A DNA stretch of 64,000 bases from contig JALGAS010000002.1 of NCBI GenBank assembly GCA_023078685.1, forward strand, positions 3,968,001 to 4,032,000. Direction: 5' to 3'. The translations under genes were made by a program, and so were the position numbers. The notes beneath the pieces are model-generated. The model was not told where the DNA came from and made no database searches. It saw nothing but the letters and a program-made list of their open reading frames with translations. How positions within the stretch are numbered: the stretch's first letter is position 1; each line of letters starts with the position of its first letter. Source of the stretch: Neopestalotiopsis rosae (Eukaryota; Ascomycota; Sordariomycetes; Amphisphaeriales; Sporocadaceae). Shown piece after piece: positions 33,092 through 44,115 of this stretch.

Positions 33092-33499
33092 ATGTCTCTC
33101 CTTCCTTTCGCCGTATCATCACAATCGGCGACCGTCGCATCGGCCGCCTATTTCTTCGCAGCCATCAATGTGGGCTTCGGTATCAACGCCATCCTGCGAC
33201 CGGCAAACGGTCTTGCCTTCTTCGAATTTGCACCACCCGCCGACCTTGGCACTCGTGCCATGGTCAACAGTCTCATGACCATCTACGGTGTGCGCGACAT
33301 CTTCATGGGTGCGGCTATGGCTGCCGCCGCAGCTTTTGGTAGCCCAGAGGCTCTTGGCTGGATCCTTGTTGCATCTTCAGGTGTGGCGGTTGCCGATGGT
33401 TTAGTGTGCTACAGTCATGGAAAGGGTCAATGGAATCACTGGGGGCACGCTCCTCTTTCGGCGGCGGTTGGCTTGGTGCTTCTCGGATGCTTGGATTAA
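33092..33499 (+). CDS. DUF4267 integral membrane protein
   Basis: A small four-helix membrane protein of the DUF4267 family. A single exon of 135 residues matches the family length. Hydrophobic segments lie at about 14-35, 55-80, 85-105 and 118-134. The sequence YGVRDIFMGAAMA with its charged RD pair and the GKGQWNHWGHAPLS loop are typical of the family. The function is unknown; in bacteria and fungi the family is often near redox or stress genes. The long leader with no interfering ATG of good context supports the chosen start. Confidence 0.88.
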   Translation: MSLLPFAVSSQSATVASAAYFFAAINVGFGINAILRPANGLAFFEFAPPADLGTRAMVNSLMTIYGVRDIFMGAAMAAAAAFGSPEALGWILVASSGVAVADGLVCYSHGKGQWNHWGHAPLSAAVGLVLLGCLD

Positions 33500-34598
33500 T
33501 GGGACTAGTCGTCAAAGTTGTACTGCACGGCTCTCGGTCGGGTCTATTTAGTGTTGGCTTTTCCCAGTCACTGAGGGTTCATGAACGGTCTATACAGACC
33601 TGGATGGGTCAGCGGTGGGTTATTGATTTAGCTTCAAAACATGAATACACATCAGCTGGGTCATATAGCATTTAAGAAGGCATGGAAGAAAATGGTTTTT
33701 GTCGCCTTAATACTGAACCATTGAATAATCCATTGACTTGGGACACATCCACGATAGCAAAAGGCATCTAGCCACAATCTAAAATGCTATCTCATGCATT
33801 GAGAGAACTTCAATTGTGATGATAAACTCAGGACATGGCGCTTTATTTGGGCTTCGATCATACCAAGATGTTGTAGACCCAATCGAAGAGAAACACCTTT
33901 CTATTCTAGTGGCTAAAGGGACAGCATTCGAGTCTTAGACTATGCTGTGATGCAAATTCAATTTGCAGCTGAATTTTGCGAACGAAGGACACTGGTTCGA
34001 AATACGTAGGACTAAAAAGGCGGACACCCCCAAGTATATGGAATAATTATGGCAAGTAGACTGTTATTTTATATTCATCAAGGTGACGTTTAGTCGTACC
34101 CTAGATCTTATCGGACCACCTAAGTGTCTTACGGGACGCCATAATGAGCGAATGCGTAGCAAAAATTCCATTCCCTGAGTAATTTGAAAATGATCGTTCC
34201 ATCAATCTCTTTTCTTCTTCTTCTTCTTCTTCTCCTCCTCCCTTGTTGGCTGGTTTCTCTTTCTTTGCATCTGATTGATTGTACAGTGTTTCCAATTAAC
34301 TTTGCCCCTAGCCTGGGGACTATTGCGAATGACACATCTGTGATATATCACAAACATCGTTTCGAACAGCCGTCTTGGAAGTTTTCTTGGCCTGATGCTG
34401 CGTCATACGTGGCTTATGATACTAACGGATCTCGATGCCGCTCGTCTCTGCTTACACGGTATAAGACTAGTCTCGACCTGTGGGAGTTTGCTTGATACTT
34501 GCGTTGCGAATTAGTTGTGATTTGTTAAAAACACAACGTTCACTGCGGCAAAGCTATTTTATGATCAGTCTACGACAAGAGAATCTTTTCAGGACCAC
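33500..34598. other. Convergent gene-free stretch
   Basis: About 1.1 kb of AT-rich sequence between convergent genes, with a short TTC/TCC microsatellite listed separately. No gene supported. Confidence 0.45.
34211..34242. repeat. TTC/TCC trinucleotide microsatellite
   Basis: About seven TTC units followed by three TCC units, visible directly. On the minus strand it encodes a Glu run in a short open frame that has no other support. Confidence 0.75.
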
Positions 34599-35490
34599 CT
34601 ACGCGGATGTAGCTGCAAAGATCTCCATTCGCCGGGCGTTGGTCATCAAAGCAAGAGCAAGGGCGAAGAGCGCCGAGAATGCCACAATGACTCCCATCTT
34701 CAAGCTGTCGGACTCAATCACGAAGAGCACAACGATGGAAAGGAGCGGAAATAATGAGGCGACAACTGTTGTCACAATCTTCACCAAACTCGTCGCTAAA
34801 GACTCCCGGTATGTGTATATTCCATCGCCTAGCTCTGGAGCTTCGGGATCCTGTGTCTTCTTGAGTATCATGGTTATCACTCTCGTTACGATTATGCTTA
34901 CTTTTAGCTTTTCGCCGCAGAATCTGTGGATGAAAGGAAATAGCACGCTGTTGACCCATCTCGAAAACGAGTCTGGCGGCAATCTCGGCTTGATAGCTAC
35001 GAGATCATCTTCGTTATCCCATGAATTAAGATCCAAGCCCCTGATCGGGAAAGCGCCCATGGAAGGCCGCTCGAGCCAGCTCCGCAGAGTGGAAAGATCA
35101 ACCGAGTTGGGTCTTTCCAGATTGAATATTGCTACTTGCTTCAGTAGCCGATCATCTTCTCATGGCAATCAGCAGTAGTCTCCATGCCCTTCAATCATGA
35201 CTTTCCTCACTATAACAATCAAGTTCATTTCTGATTTTGCGTATCAGCTCCCACTGCTCCGTTCCTGCTTCTCCATCTCCATGAGCCAGCGACCACCAAT
35301 CTCTAGCATAGATCTTTTTTTCTGGATCATCTGCATCGCGCTCTACAACCCTTGCTAGGCTGTCTTCGAGGTGAACTATCTCGGCTTGGGAATAGAGCAG
35401 ATTTTGTATGTTCAATCGCTCGAAACGGCGCAATACTGCAAACTCATCGTATTTGGACATGAAACGAGCCACTTTCGAATAGCCCTCCAT
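34599..35490 (-). CDS. DUF6594-domain membrane protein
   Basis: A fungal DUF6594 protein of unknown function. Two exons (35490-35211 and 35155-34599) join in phase 1 across a 55-nt intron, giving 278 residues, the normal size. The N-terminal motif MEGYSKVARFMSKYDEFAVL and the Arg-rich FERLNIQNLLYSQAEIVHLE helix match the family. The rebuilt junction reads CYNDRLLKQ, followed by LRSWLERPSM. The C-terminal ~90 residues hold two to three transmembrane helices (VKIVTTVVASLFPLLSIVVL and MGVIVAFSALFALALALM). The domain is often linked to heterokaryon or surface proteins in fungi, but no role is proven. It lies divergent to the retropepsin-like gene across 644 nt. Confidence 0.87.
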
Positions 35491-36134
35491 GGTATGGATT
35501 TGTTACGAGGCGATGGAGGTGAGAGTTTAGGACCAGTTTCGACCGATGTGACAGTGATGATCAAGCCCCCGCGGCTGAGCACTCTGCAAGTGCACATTGT
35601 GGGCAACCCGCATGCGTTTGGTCTCATTGGATAAGAGCTCAAGTCAGGCGTACTGGAGCTGCAGGCGAACTGCAGGCGGACTGCATCATTGCAGATACGC
35701 CTAGAATCTCCGCAGCGGCAGTTTCAAAGGCTTAATTATTTTCAAAAGAAAGCAGATACCAAGTCAGCCTACTTCTGAATACATTTAAAGATCATGTATG
35801 GTATGTCATGCCTCCCAATAGCAAGTGATGACTCGACTTGAATGTTCATTCTCGGCTATTTGTTGGGCCGAAACTGTTCCCTTCGTTGACGCCTGACTTG
35901 GGTGACGTTTCTTTCCGCAGCACACCCCAGGCCCAAAGTCCTATTACAAAGAGGCAATGGCGCCGCATCTTGAGTATATAAAGACGACCCACTTCTTCCT
36001 TCGTGTAAGTGAAGTTGATGATTCTGTATAGTCCAACCAGTTTAGAAGTCGTTCGCTGGCAACCCCAACAACGGCACCTAGTACCATCTTCGGTGCGAAC
36101 CTCACATATGCACATTGCCGAATACACCAGCAAG
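35491..36134. other. Divergent intergenic region (DUF6594 / retropepsin-like)
   Basis: 644 nt with a clear TATA box for the plus-strand gene (listed separately). No coding feature. Confidence 0.5.
35975..35983 (+). promoter_or_regulatory. TATA box upstream of retropepsin-like gene
   Basis: A canonical TATATAAAG lies 152 nt upstream of the ATG at 36135. It is the best TATA match in this intergenic region and suggests that the gene has, or recently had, a working promoter. Confidence 0.5.
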
Positions 36135-36972
36135 ATGGCAGACTGCAATCAACAGCAACGGGGCTTTACAGACGAGGAGTTCGCCAAATTCAAGCAGAAA
36201 CACCGAAACACTAAACTTAGTTGGACTTTCGCTTCAATCGTGAGCGGCATCCCTTTAGACGATAAGGAGGAGGAAATGATGAAGGTGATGGAAGAGCAAG
36301 AGCAGAACGTACGTGCGTGAGGCTGTACCTATGGTCTGTTAGTGGGTTGTAGCTTACAAGAAGCGATAGGAGCATACTAAATTGATCAAAAACAAGTGGA
36401 TTGTCCTTAGTCCAATAGGTGAACCGATCGAATTTGCCATTGAAGCCAAGTACGACACTGGCGCAGTCTCAAATTTTTTGACCGAGCGCATGGTTCAATT
36501 CATGGGCTTGGACAAAGAGCGTCTGGATCAACCTCAGGATATCACCACTGCTACTGGTCCCTCAGGCGTTTGTGAGTATCATGTTGTCGTAAATTGGCGG
36601 GGTATGCCAGGATGCCACGGTGAGGTGGAGTTCTTCATCCTACCGGAGACATCAACGCTTTCCATGCCACTAATTGGCACCGACGCCCAGAAGTGCTGGG
36701 ATGAATTATTGAATGAACAGCCCAAGGGTGTGACCTACTACACTGCACTGGGTAAACAAAAGGCAAGCTACGCTCCCCTCTTGCTGTTCGTTCACTGGCT
36801 TATCATCGTCTAGGCCCCCGAGAAAATCGAGGGTGCAGCACTTCGCGCTGCAGTGCAAAACGAGCACTCTCAATTACGGCGCAAGAAAGAAGTTCATGAG
36901 GAGAGGCGGGGCGGTAGCAGCAGTAAATCGAAAGGATCTCGTGCAAACGAAAAGAAAACCAAGAGGAATTAA
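36135..36972 (+). CDS. Retropepsin-like aspartic protease domain protein, single gene
   Basis: Three exons (36135-36308, 36370-36762, 36814-36972) give 241 residues. The first intron (61 nt) is a normal GT-AG intron; the second (51 nt) fits only as a GC-AG intron (AAG|GCAAGC ... CTAG). The N-terminal ~58 residues are charged and helical. The retropepsin-like part has the catalytic motif YDTGAVSNF with Asp87. It also has ITTATGPSG and VVVNWRG, and ends with the strand MPLIGTDAQK, typical of these domains. The tail is strongly basic (RRKKEVHEERRGG and KKTKRN). No reverse transcriptase or integrase is attached, so this is not an intact retroelement. It could be a co-opted protease or a stand-alone fungal family. 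Nearby lies a decayed relative at 39.5 kb. Confidence 0.65.
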
Positions 36973-39498
36973 ATCATTCAGATTAGTTCGGCAATTACAC
37001 ACCTGGATGACATGGCTGACATGGATACAGACGAAGGAATTCTGGTGTCTAGATATACGAGCGCATGAACAATTTAGCGGATCAAAATACGTATTCGAAC
37101 CATTGCCAAGTTTCGCCCATAAGGAATGGCGAGAATTTTCATGTCTACCAGTAATCCAAACCGGTGAGGTCCTCTGGGATATTAGAATAGATACCAATAC
37201 GTACCTATTGACGATCGTTAAGGACATGGTCTTGAGTGGGTTCTTTCCTATATCGAGCTGAACACCATGTACACAACACTTTTTGATTGATTGATACATA
37301 TTCCCAAGTAGGAGACGGCAACATTCGATATAGCTCGTTACTCCCCGCCTAGAGCAAAGCTTCGGGACTCAGGCTGCTTTAGGCTTTCATTGATAAGTTG
37401 AAAACCACTATGCGACTTCGGGATGTTGGTGTTGTTGGCCACCCTCGTCGTTGTATGTCCTCGTCGTACGTCTGCGTTTCATCGATAGCTAGACCAATCC
37501 ATCGCAGAATTATAAGTCTCTTGTCCTCCTCCGTCTTTTCTTTTGTGTTCTGCTTCAGATTTCAATCACGATAGCATATTCCTTCTGGCAAAGCCTCGGC
37601 TTTTCACTTTCGTTCAATGACGAAGCTTTGCTAGATTATGTTTGATCTTCTGCTGGCCCTCGTTTCGCCCAAGGCGATGGAAGTTATCAAGGAGTGAAGT
37701 CGAAATGAATTTAGGGCTCATCTGAGGTGCAGGGAAATCTCTTGTCTATCGGTCACCTTTTCTTACCATTTGAAGTTAATGCAGAATGTCCAGAATTACT
37801 GTTAATACGGGGACTCGATCTGCAACTGCCTCGAATCACCCACACATCAGGACAAGTGTCGATTCTCATGTTGTTGGCCATCGCCTGGAACTGAAGAATC
37901 CAAACCAAGGATATCCAGGGAAAGGTGTAGTAAACCCTTACTGCGGCGTCCCGCCATGCATGTGCTTCCATGCACAAGTGCTTCAGTGTCCTGGCAGGTG
38001 TCTGTCTTATTTTCCACTAAACCTCTCACGCTTGTACTAGGATCAAACTATAATTTGGGAATAAGATGCTTAAGCAGGAAGAGAAATGCGGCAGGATTGA
38101 TTGCAGACTTGCGCTAACAGGAATCGAACTTACCTGTACTTATACCCTCCGGTCGACTCGCCGCCACCAAGGAGGGGTTGTGTTGCGCGTGCCGTTGCGG
38201 GCTGGGCTGAGAAGCTTGCTGAGCAAGCTGCGAGCTGACTGGTATCCTACAGAGTCCGAAGGCATTTTTCACAAATATCCGACATGGCCCGTGCACGATC
38301 TATAGTACGACCACAGCCCAGACTTCAGTACTCGCTACTCCAATGACCCTAGCTCTGAGTGCGCTGCTTCTTTGTAACCAGCAAAGATAACTACAAAAAA
38401 ACGAAGGGAAAAATTGGGAAAAATGCTTTAAAACTTAAATAATATCGAGTGACTTAAAAAATTATTTTTTTAATTTAATATACGGGCTTTTGCGTGCAGG
38501 ATGATAAGTGTAAAAAATTGCGGTGTTGCAATCCAGAGGTAGATCACATAGTGCTAGATTGGGGACGGGGCTCCAATTACACTCAAATACACCTCCTCCT
38601 GGATAATAAACGTTAGATCGTTACTTGCCCCACGCCAGGACCCAGCACCTCCCATCGGGATTTTACCTGCAATATCAAGCCAGTTTCTGTTTACTTCTAT
38701 GGCCTATGCTAGAAATTTCCATTAGCTATAACCAGTCAGCGTAAATAATATGAGGTGATACCAAGCAGATCAGAGTGCCAGTATGTGGAGCCAAGTAACG
38801 ATCTAACGTTTATTATCTTGGAGGAGGTGTACAGGCTGCCCCTCCATGCCCGATCTCTTTGAAATAAAAACTTAAACTTACCTACCTATAAGTTGAACGG
38901 CGATGGAGGGGCAAGGTTGCTGTTTACCTGCAAAACCTTACTAAACTCAGGCATAACTATTTACATGCAAAATGCGCTTAATCGCCAGGCCTCAAAGCAC
39001 TACGACATCGCCTGTGTAACAGCGAATAATAATCCTTGCATATGAATATCGCTTTATATCGCATTGAGTAAGTAGCTACCCCACTAGGTAGGAGTAGCCA
39101 GGACGTCAAGTCCCTTGAGCACATCTCTGGCGATCCAGCAAGATTGTCAACTACTCTCCATACGTAGAGACCATCATCGTGAAACATTCTCGCAGGACAC
39201 TCTATTGCACTTCAATTCTTGTTTTTGAATTTCTCATTCCAGCTTAGCTAGATCGTTGGAAGTTTCGGGCCTCATCATCACAATTGCTGCCACTTGTTAC
39301 TCATCATTGAAGTTCTGTGGTTTTGGCCAACGACTTTTGAGGCGAGTAGCATTGAATATGCTACTATTGCCGAGACATCACAACTAGTCCAGCACAGCTT
39401 CGTTCCGCGTAGCAGACATAACCATTCCTGTTTATGAACACCGCTCGACGGGCCAGCACAGATCTTGTGGCTATTTCAGTCAAATACAAAAAGTCACC
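36973..39498. other. Gene-poor, repeat-rich stretch
   Basis: About 2.5 kb without a supportable gene. It contains the inverted LTR-like repeat (38588-38831), a tRNA T-arm-like B-box on the minus strand near 38116-38136, and a strongly AT-rich run at 38390-38490. The AT-rich run is consistent with repeat-induced point mutation (inference). Confidence 0.5.
38588..38831. repeat. Inverted repeat with 40-nt arms, LTR-like
   Basis: Arm 1 (38588-38627) and arm 2 (38792-38831) are reverse complements over 40 nt with 38 matches, separated by 164 nt. The arms contain AATAAACGTTAGATCG. A second short inverted pair (TGCCCCTCCAT at 38838, ATGGAGGGGCA at 38902) lies just outside. Read on the minus strand, arm 2 is followed by CTTGGTATCACC, which resembles a retroelement primer-binding site. 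It may be two head-to-head LTR fragments or a MITE. The pairing is seen directly; the origin is inferred. Confidence 0.65.
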
Positions 39499-40322
39499 AT
39501 GGAAGAACGTGCCGCTAGGGACGAGCGTCTCGCTAGGGAGAAAGCCCGGGAAGCTCTAAAGGAAGCAAACAATCCGGAAAACCCGATAACCAGCCTTTCA
39601 GATTTCCTTATTCTTGTGAAGGAACGCTATCTCCCCCCCCCAAAGTTTATTCGGAGCACGAAGATGTTGTTGTCAAGATGTGGAACAAACGGAAAACATG
39701 CCCGCCAAAACCTAGCGACACAATCATAAACCCACACCCGGAGGCTGAAGCCAACAATGTGACTCGCGACAACATTGATCACCTGCCTGTAATCGACTCG
39801 AAGGTATGAGAAGTACTCACGTGGAACCGTCCGTCAAGTATGCTGACTTGGAAATGACAGGCCGAGTGCCGCCATGCTTGGGTTGTACGACCAAACGAGA
39901 TGCGGTTTGCTTATGCCACGTACAAGCAAAATGATACCCCCGGAAGTTATATACGGGCCGATTCGATGCGAAATAATAAGTTGAGCATCGGATGGGACGG
40001 TATCATTGTGGTTCAACTGATTATGTGCGGTCACAAGAAAGACAGCGATGATCACGTTGCCTTGCATATCGCGTGCCGTGTCGTCGATGAAGAGGACGCG
40101 AAGAAGATAGGAATGAACGTCGATTTTGTCCTTGGAACGGACTATGCAATAGAATTAAGACTCCAACAATTCGTCCGCGTACGAAGGGCTTCTAGAAGTC
40201 TCGTCAGCATCACGTACGTGGTACCGCAAACTGCTATATTCTCCGCGACAGATGTCAGTTTATCTTATCAACACCCTGCGATTGCACGTTCTGGACTCGC
40301 CTTCCCGGGTCCAACATTGTGA
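39499..40322 (+). pseudogene. Frameshifted retropepsin-like relative
   Basis: The first frame starts MEERAARDERLAREKARE and reaches a run of nine C (39633-39641). Beyond it the coding sense continues in another frame (VYSEHEDVVVKMWNKRK ...), as if one C were missing. The second frame runs to a 57-nt intron (39804-39860, branch TGCTGAC). It then joins in phase to a block containing NDTPGSYIRADSM, VQLIMCGHKK and DFVLGTDYAIEL. That layout matches the retropepsin-like gene at 36.1 kb (YDTGAVSNFLTERM ... LIGTD), but the catalytic D-T-G is changed to D-T-P-G. The end is unclear: frames break up after about 40190, where another intron is possible. It is a pseudogene unless the C run is a sequencing error, and even then it is probably inactive as a protease. 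Confidence 0.5.
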
Positions 40323-42622
40323 CTCAATGTTCACTGGGGCCTCTATTGTGGTGGCAGCCTCTCAGTGGGTATCGGAAAATGGTGTATCTTGGTGCTGCTC
40401 AGGCGCCCTGAGACGCCTCGATTGGGCCCGGCGCTGGTGGTCATGATGACATCAAGGCCCCAAAGACACCTCAAAAGCCATTGCAGGTGGCCGAAGAGCA
40501 TGTCTCACTCTTCAAAGGGAGGACAAAAATGTCAAGACTGACGGTTTATCACAATAACAGACACTGTACATTGTACAACTGCTAGAACCAGAGGAACGGC
40601 TGGTAGGGCCCATCGATATTGCTTCCTCCACTACATGTTCCATCGCGAATATATTGAGTTTGGAGCCTCGGGATGAATATTGCGCAGTAGAATGAAGGGT
40701 AGGGAGATTTGGACATGGCGTTCTGCGATAACCAAGCATTGTATTTTAGAACATGATTGGCGTACGGTTGGAATTCTAGCGGAGCGTGGGCATTGCTGCC
40801 TGAGGAAGCCCATTGAGGTGAAAGCAGGGTATTAGAAAAAAATGGGAAGCTTGCGAAGGCGTTTTAGGACGGCTGCCCAGGACTTATATACCGGCCAGCT
40901 GAACTTTAGGGAATTTTAATCAATGAGATCATTATGCGACAGGCTTCCTCAATGATGGGAATAATTTTGTCGCAGAAGCCCTCAGAATCATGGTTTGACG
41001 GCACGCAATAGAAAAAGGAGAAAAAAAAAAGTCTTATTGAGGGCGGTTAACTGCTGCGGGGATCCAAAGTCTATTTGTACGTGTTGGGAAACCTGTGCAG
41101 GGTCATCTGCAGCTCCTATTGGATCAAGCAAGGGCACAGCAGCTTTCAAGATTTATCAAACAGCAGGGTTCCTTTGATATCGCCATGCCAATCCCAATGA
41201 GTTTCTGCCGACCCTCCATCCTTCAAAGTAATGTTTGTCACAACGAATGACTGGATTTGTATACCAAAGAACATCTGGAAGCTTCGTTTGCAACAAACCC
41301 TACTACAAGTGCGGTCTAAATCGGGCCAAAAGAAAAACCGAGAAGAAAAAAAAGCGATCAGCAACACTTCGTCGTGGTGAAATATAACCCTGTGTTTCCC
41401 ACATATGTGAAGATATCAGGGGAATGGAAGCGCACTTTGCAAGTGTGTACGGCAAGTATCACCCATCACCGACCGTGGTAACAGTCTGAATCGATCATGA
41501 CAGATGTGGCGTTGTCATGATGACACGTGAGTTACACTTCATACTTCAAAGCCACGGATATGCTAGCGAATACCAGTAAATTGGATCGTCGAGAATATGA
41601 ATGAGACTGGGCGCTGAATGTATAACGACTAGATATTAGTCCTCGTGAGAAGACCAAACCCAAGACCGGGCTTCTTGGCTCATACATACGCAACCCAATG
41701 ATAGCACGTCTCAAGCTCATCACAGCAGGCCTTCTGCTTTCACGTTGGGGATAACTGCAGCCGCCGGATTTGTTAGGCCAAAGGATTTCATGCTACCACC
41801 CGTAAACGGCTCCAGTACGTGTCACAGCTGACCTCTTTCAGACAGTGTCGAGGATTTTGAATTTCTTGGGAGATTCCTTTCATCCCCAAAGATTCCACTA
41901 CAGCGTTTGTATCGCAGTTCCGGGCTATTTGCGCTTTTCCAGGCTCAGTCAAGGATAGAACCTTCGACAGTTTCCGTCCACTTATGTATATAATCTTTAT
42001 CAGATTTAATTTTCTGCTCTAGCAGATCGTGTAGCCACATTTTGTGGTGGGACTCACAACGAAGTACACAAACGCTGAAAGGAACTTAGCATTCCTTTTA
42101 ATGTACTTGGGAACCTAACGCACATCAACAATTGTTGTAAGTAAACGTCGCAAATTTATTGGTGCCGTGCTCGACATTTCGCGATCAATTTGAGAAATAC
42201 AATTTGATCTCACAGCCGAAATCACAAATAAGCACCTTCATCCTTGGGTGTTACGACAGACTCAACTCAATCATAGTCTCACACGCGAGTCTCTACTTCA
42301 GAACTATTTGCCCATTTCCACCCTTTACCAACCCACATCAAGACTGGCAGGATGTTCTTTTGGGTAATTTGGCGGTGATATATTCTGGAAGCGGCTTCAG
42401 TGTCACTTTGCACCTCTGGCCATCTTCAACCAGAAGTCCGATATTGCATGAAATACCGATCGCTTGCACAGCCATGGTAAAGCACTATGGTCTTGTATCA
42501 GATCATTTTTATCTCAAAGTAACGATCATAGAGCGTGTGGATACCCAGAAGGATCCCAGATAACCAGGGTTCGTCAATGGGAAATCCAACAGGGTCGTAA
42601 TCAGAGGCAGCCCTGTAACCTG

Positions 42623-42654
<32 letters not shown>

Positions 42655-42717
42655 TGTGTGTTTGTGTGTTCTTTCTCTTGAATCATTCTTACATCTTTAA
42701 ATCGGAATCATCTTGGA
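40323..42717. other. Gene-poor stretch
   Basis: About 2.4 kb, AT-rich in places, with only short frames and no recognisable protein. A CT/GT microsatellite at its right end is listed separately. Confidence 0.5.
42621..42670. repeat. CT/GT dinucleotide microsatellite
   Basis: A (CT)n run changes into a (GT)n run over about 50 nt, about 50 nt downstream of the stop codon of the repeat-bearing membrane protein. Visible directly. Confidence 0.85.
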
Positions 42718-44115
42718 CTATTTTGAGGAGGATTTATCCGAGTCACTGTCATCATCATGATGCAACAGATGATCCATCTTTTGCTTCATGGTCTCGGGTG
42801 CTTCGGGCTCTGGCTCTGCAGGCTTTGGTGTAGCGACAGCCGGTGCGCTTTCGGCCGGGTCCTCCTCGTGGTGCAACAAATGATCAACCTTTTGCTTGAT
42901 TGTTTCGTGCGTCTCATCATCCTTAACATCCGGAACAACGGGAGCAGGTGGGGCGCTCTCGACAGGTTCGTCCTCGTGATGCAATAAATGACCGACCTTC
43001 TGCTTAATCGTCTGCTCGACTTCGACTTCTTCTGTCTTCTGGATTACCACCGGTGGAGTAGCTTCCACGGGTTCGTCGCCGTGGTGGAGGAAGTTCTCAA
43101 CCCTCTGCTTGAACTTGTCACCAGCATCGACTTCGTCTGAATCCTGACCAACAACAGTTGATGGGCCGCTCTCTGCTGCCACATCCTCGCTGCTGTGGTG
43201 GAATAGGCCCTCTCTGACCTTTTTCTTGATCTTTCCAGAGATTTGAACTTCTTCAGGCTCAACGACGCGATCCGAAGGACCGGCGTGCTCAGGCTCATCT
43301 CTGTAGCGCTCCTCGTCATCATCGTGGCGCGCAAACATGCCACCGTGATCATCAGAGTCTCGTCTCTTGCGGAGCCACTTGGGAGCCTGCCATTCTCTCT
43401 TCTTGGAGAACCAGCCGCCCGAGGACTCGAACTCGGGGACCTTGACACCCTTGGTGCCGGGAATCAGCTTGATACGACGGGCCTGGTGGAACCAGGGGAT
43501 CCTCGGGAGCGAGGTTGGCCGGATCCGGTGCTCGCAGTGGGGACACTCGGCCGGGACGATCTGCAGGGCGAAGTATTGCGTCAGATCGTAGAGTGCAAGA
43601 CCTGCGGAGAGGCTTCGTACCGAGAAATATACATGAATCAAGCTAATAGCAGTACGAATTAGTTGCTTGATCATGATTTGCACACCAAGCATGCGGCGGG
43701 AAAGTTCTTACAAGTTGATCAATAATGGTATCGTAGCATATGCAGCGAGGGCCGCAATCTTTCCACTGAGCTCGTCCGATTTGGTCCAAGAAAAGACCAG
43801 CACAATCAGCAGTGCAGCTGCCAGAACGACATCAATCACAAAGTAGATGATGGGATGCTTGGAATCGCAGGCGGCTTCCTCGTCCTCATCATCGGAACTG
43901 GAGCTGCTGCTACTGCTGCCACTGCTGTGCCTCCTCCGCCTGTGTTGCACTCGCATGCGAAGCAGTGTGAACAGTGAGAATCCGGACGAGAACGCCAGCG
44001 GTACTAGACCAACGGCCGGTACCGCATGGTGGGATACGATGCCTTCCGCCAGCAGTAATGGAAACGCTGGGACGAAAGTCGCCGCAGCGACGGCACGCAA
44101 ATTGAGTGTCGCCAT
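42718..44115 (-). CDS. Multi-pass membrane protein with C-terminal KQKV-HLLHH repeats
   Basis: I do not recognise a named family. Two exons (44115-43712 and 43642-42718) join in phase 2 across a 69-nt intron with an ACTAATT branch site to give 442 residues. The first ~180 residues hold about five hydrophobic helices. An Arg/Ser stretch (HRRRRHSSG, a run of eight Ser, then DDEDEE) sits between helices 2 and 3. A CPHCEHR motif follows the last helix. The cytosolic-looking C-terminal half is highly charged. It carries five imperfect copies of a ~37-residue unit with the core KQKVDHLLHH followed by an acidic EDEPVES tail, at about residues 272, 311, 346, 382 and 419. The repeat core looks like an amphipathic helix with paired His. 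Function unknown. Confidence 0.8.
42721..43233 (-). repeat. Five tandem protein-coding repeats of ~37 codons
   Basis: Within the membrane protein gene the motif K-x-K-x-x-V/M-x-x-x-L-H-H plus an acidic spacer recurs five times with periods of about 39, 35, 36 and 37 residues. Copies 3-5 are the most alike, which suggests recent duplication at that end. Confidence 0.75.

Noticed and set aside
34480..35178. 232-codon open frame on the plus strand
   Set aside because: It is antisense to the DUF6594 gene, which has a clear domain match and correct splice sites.
36833..37261. 142-codon open frame overlapping the end of the retropepsin-like gene
   Set aside because: It is in a different frame from the spliced exon 3, has no domain, and its first part is explained by that exon.
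38101..38230. Possible tRNA gene on the minus strand
   Set aside because: Only a T-arm-like part is present and it carries a 4-nt insertion; no matching acceptor stem or anticodon arm could be folded.
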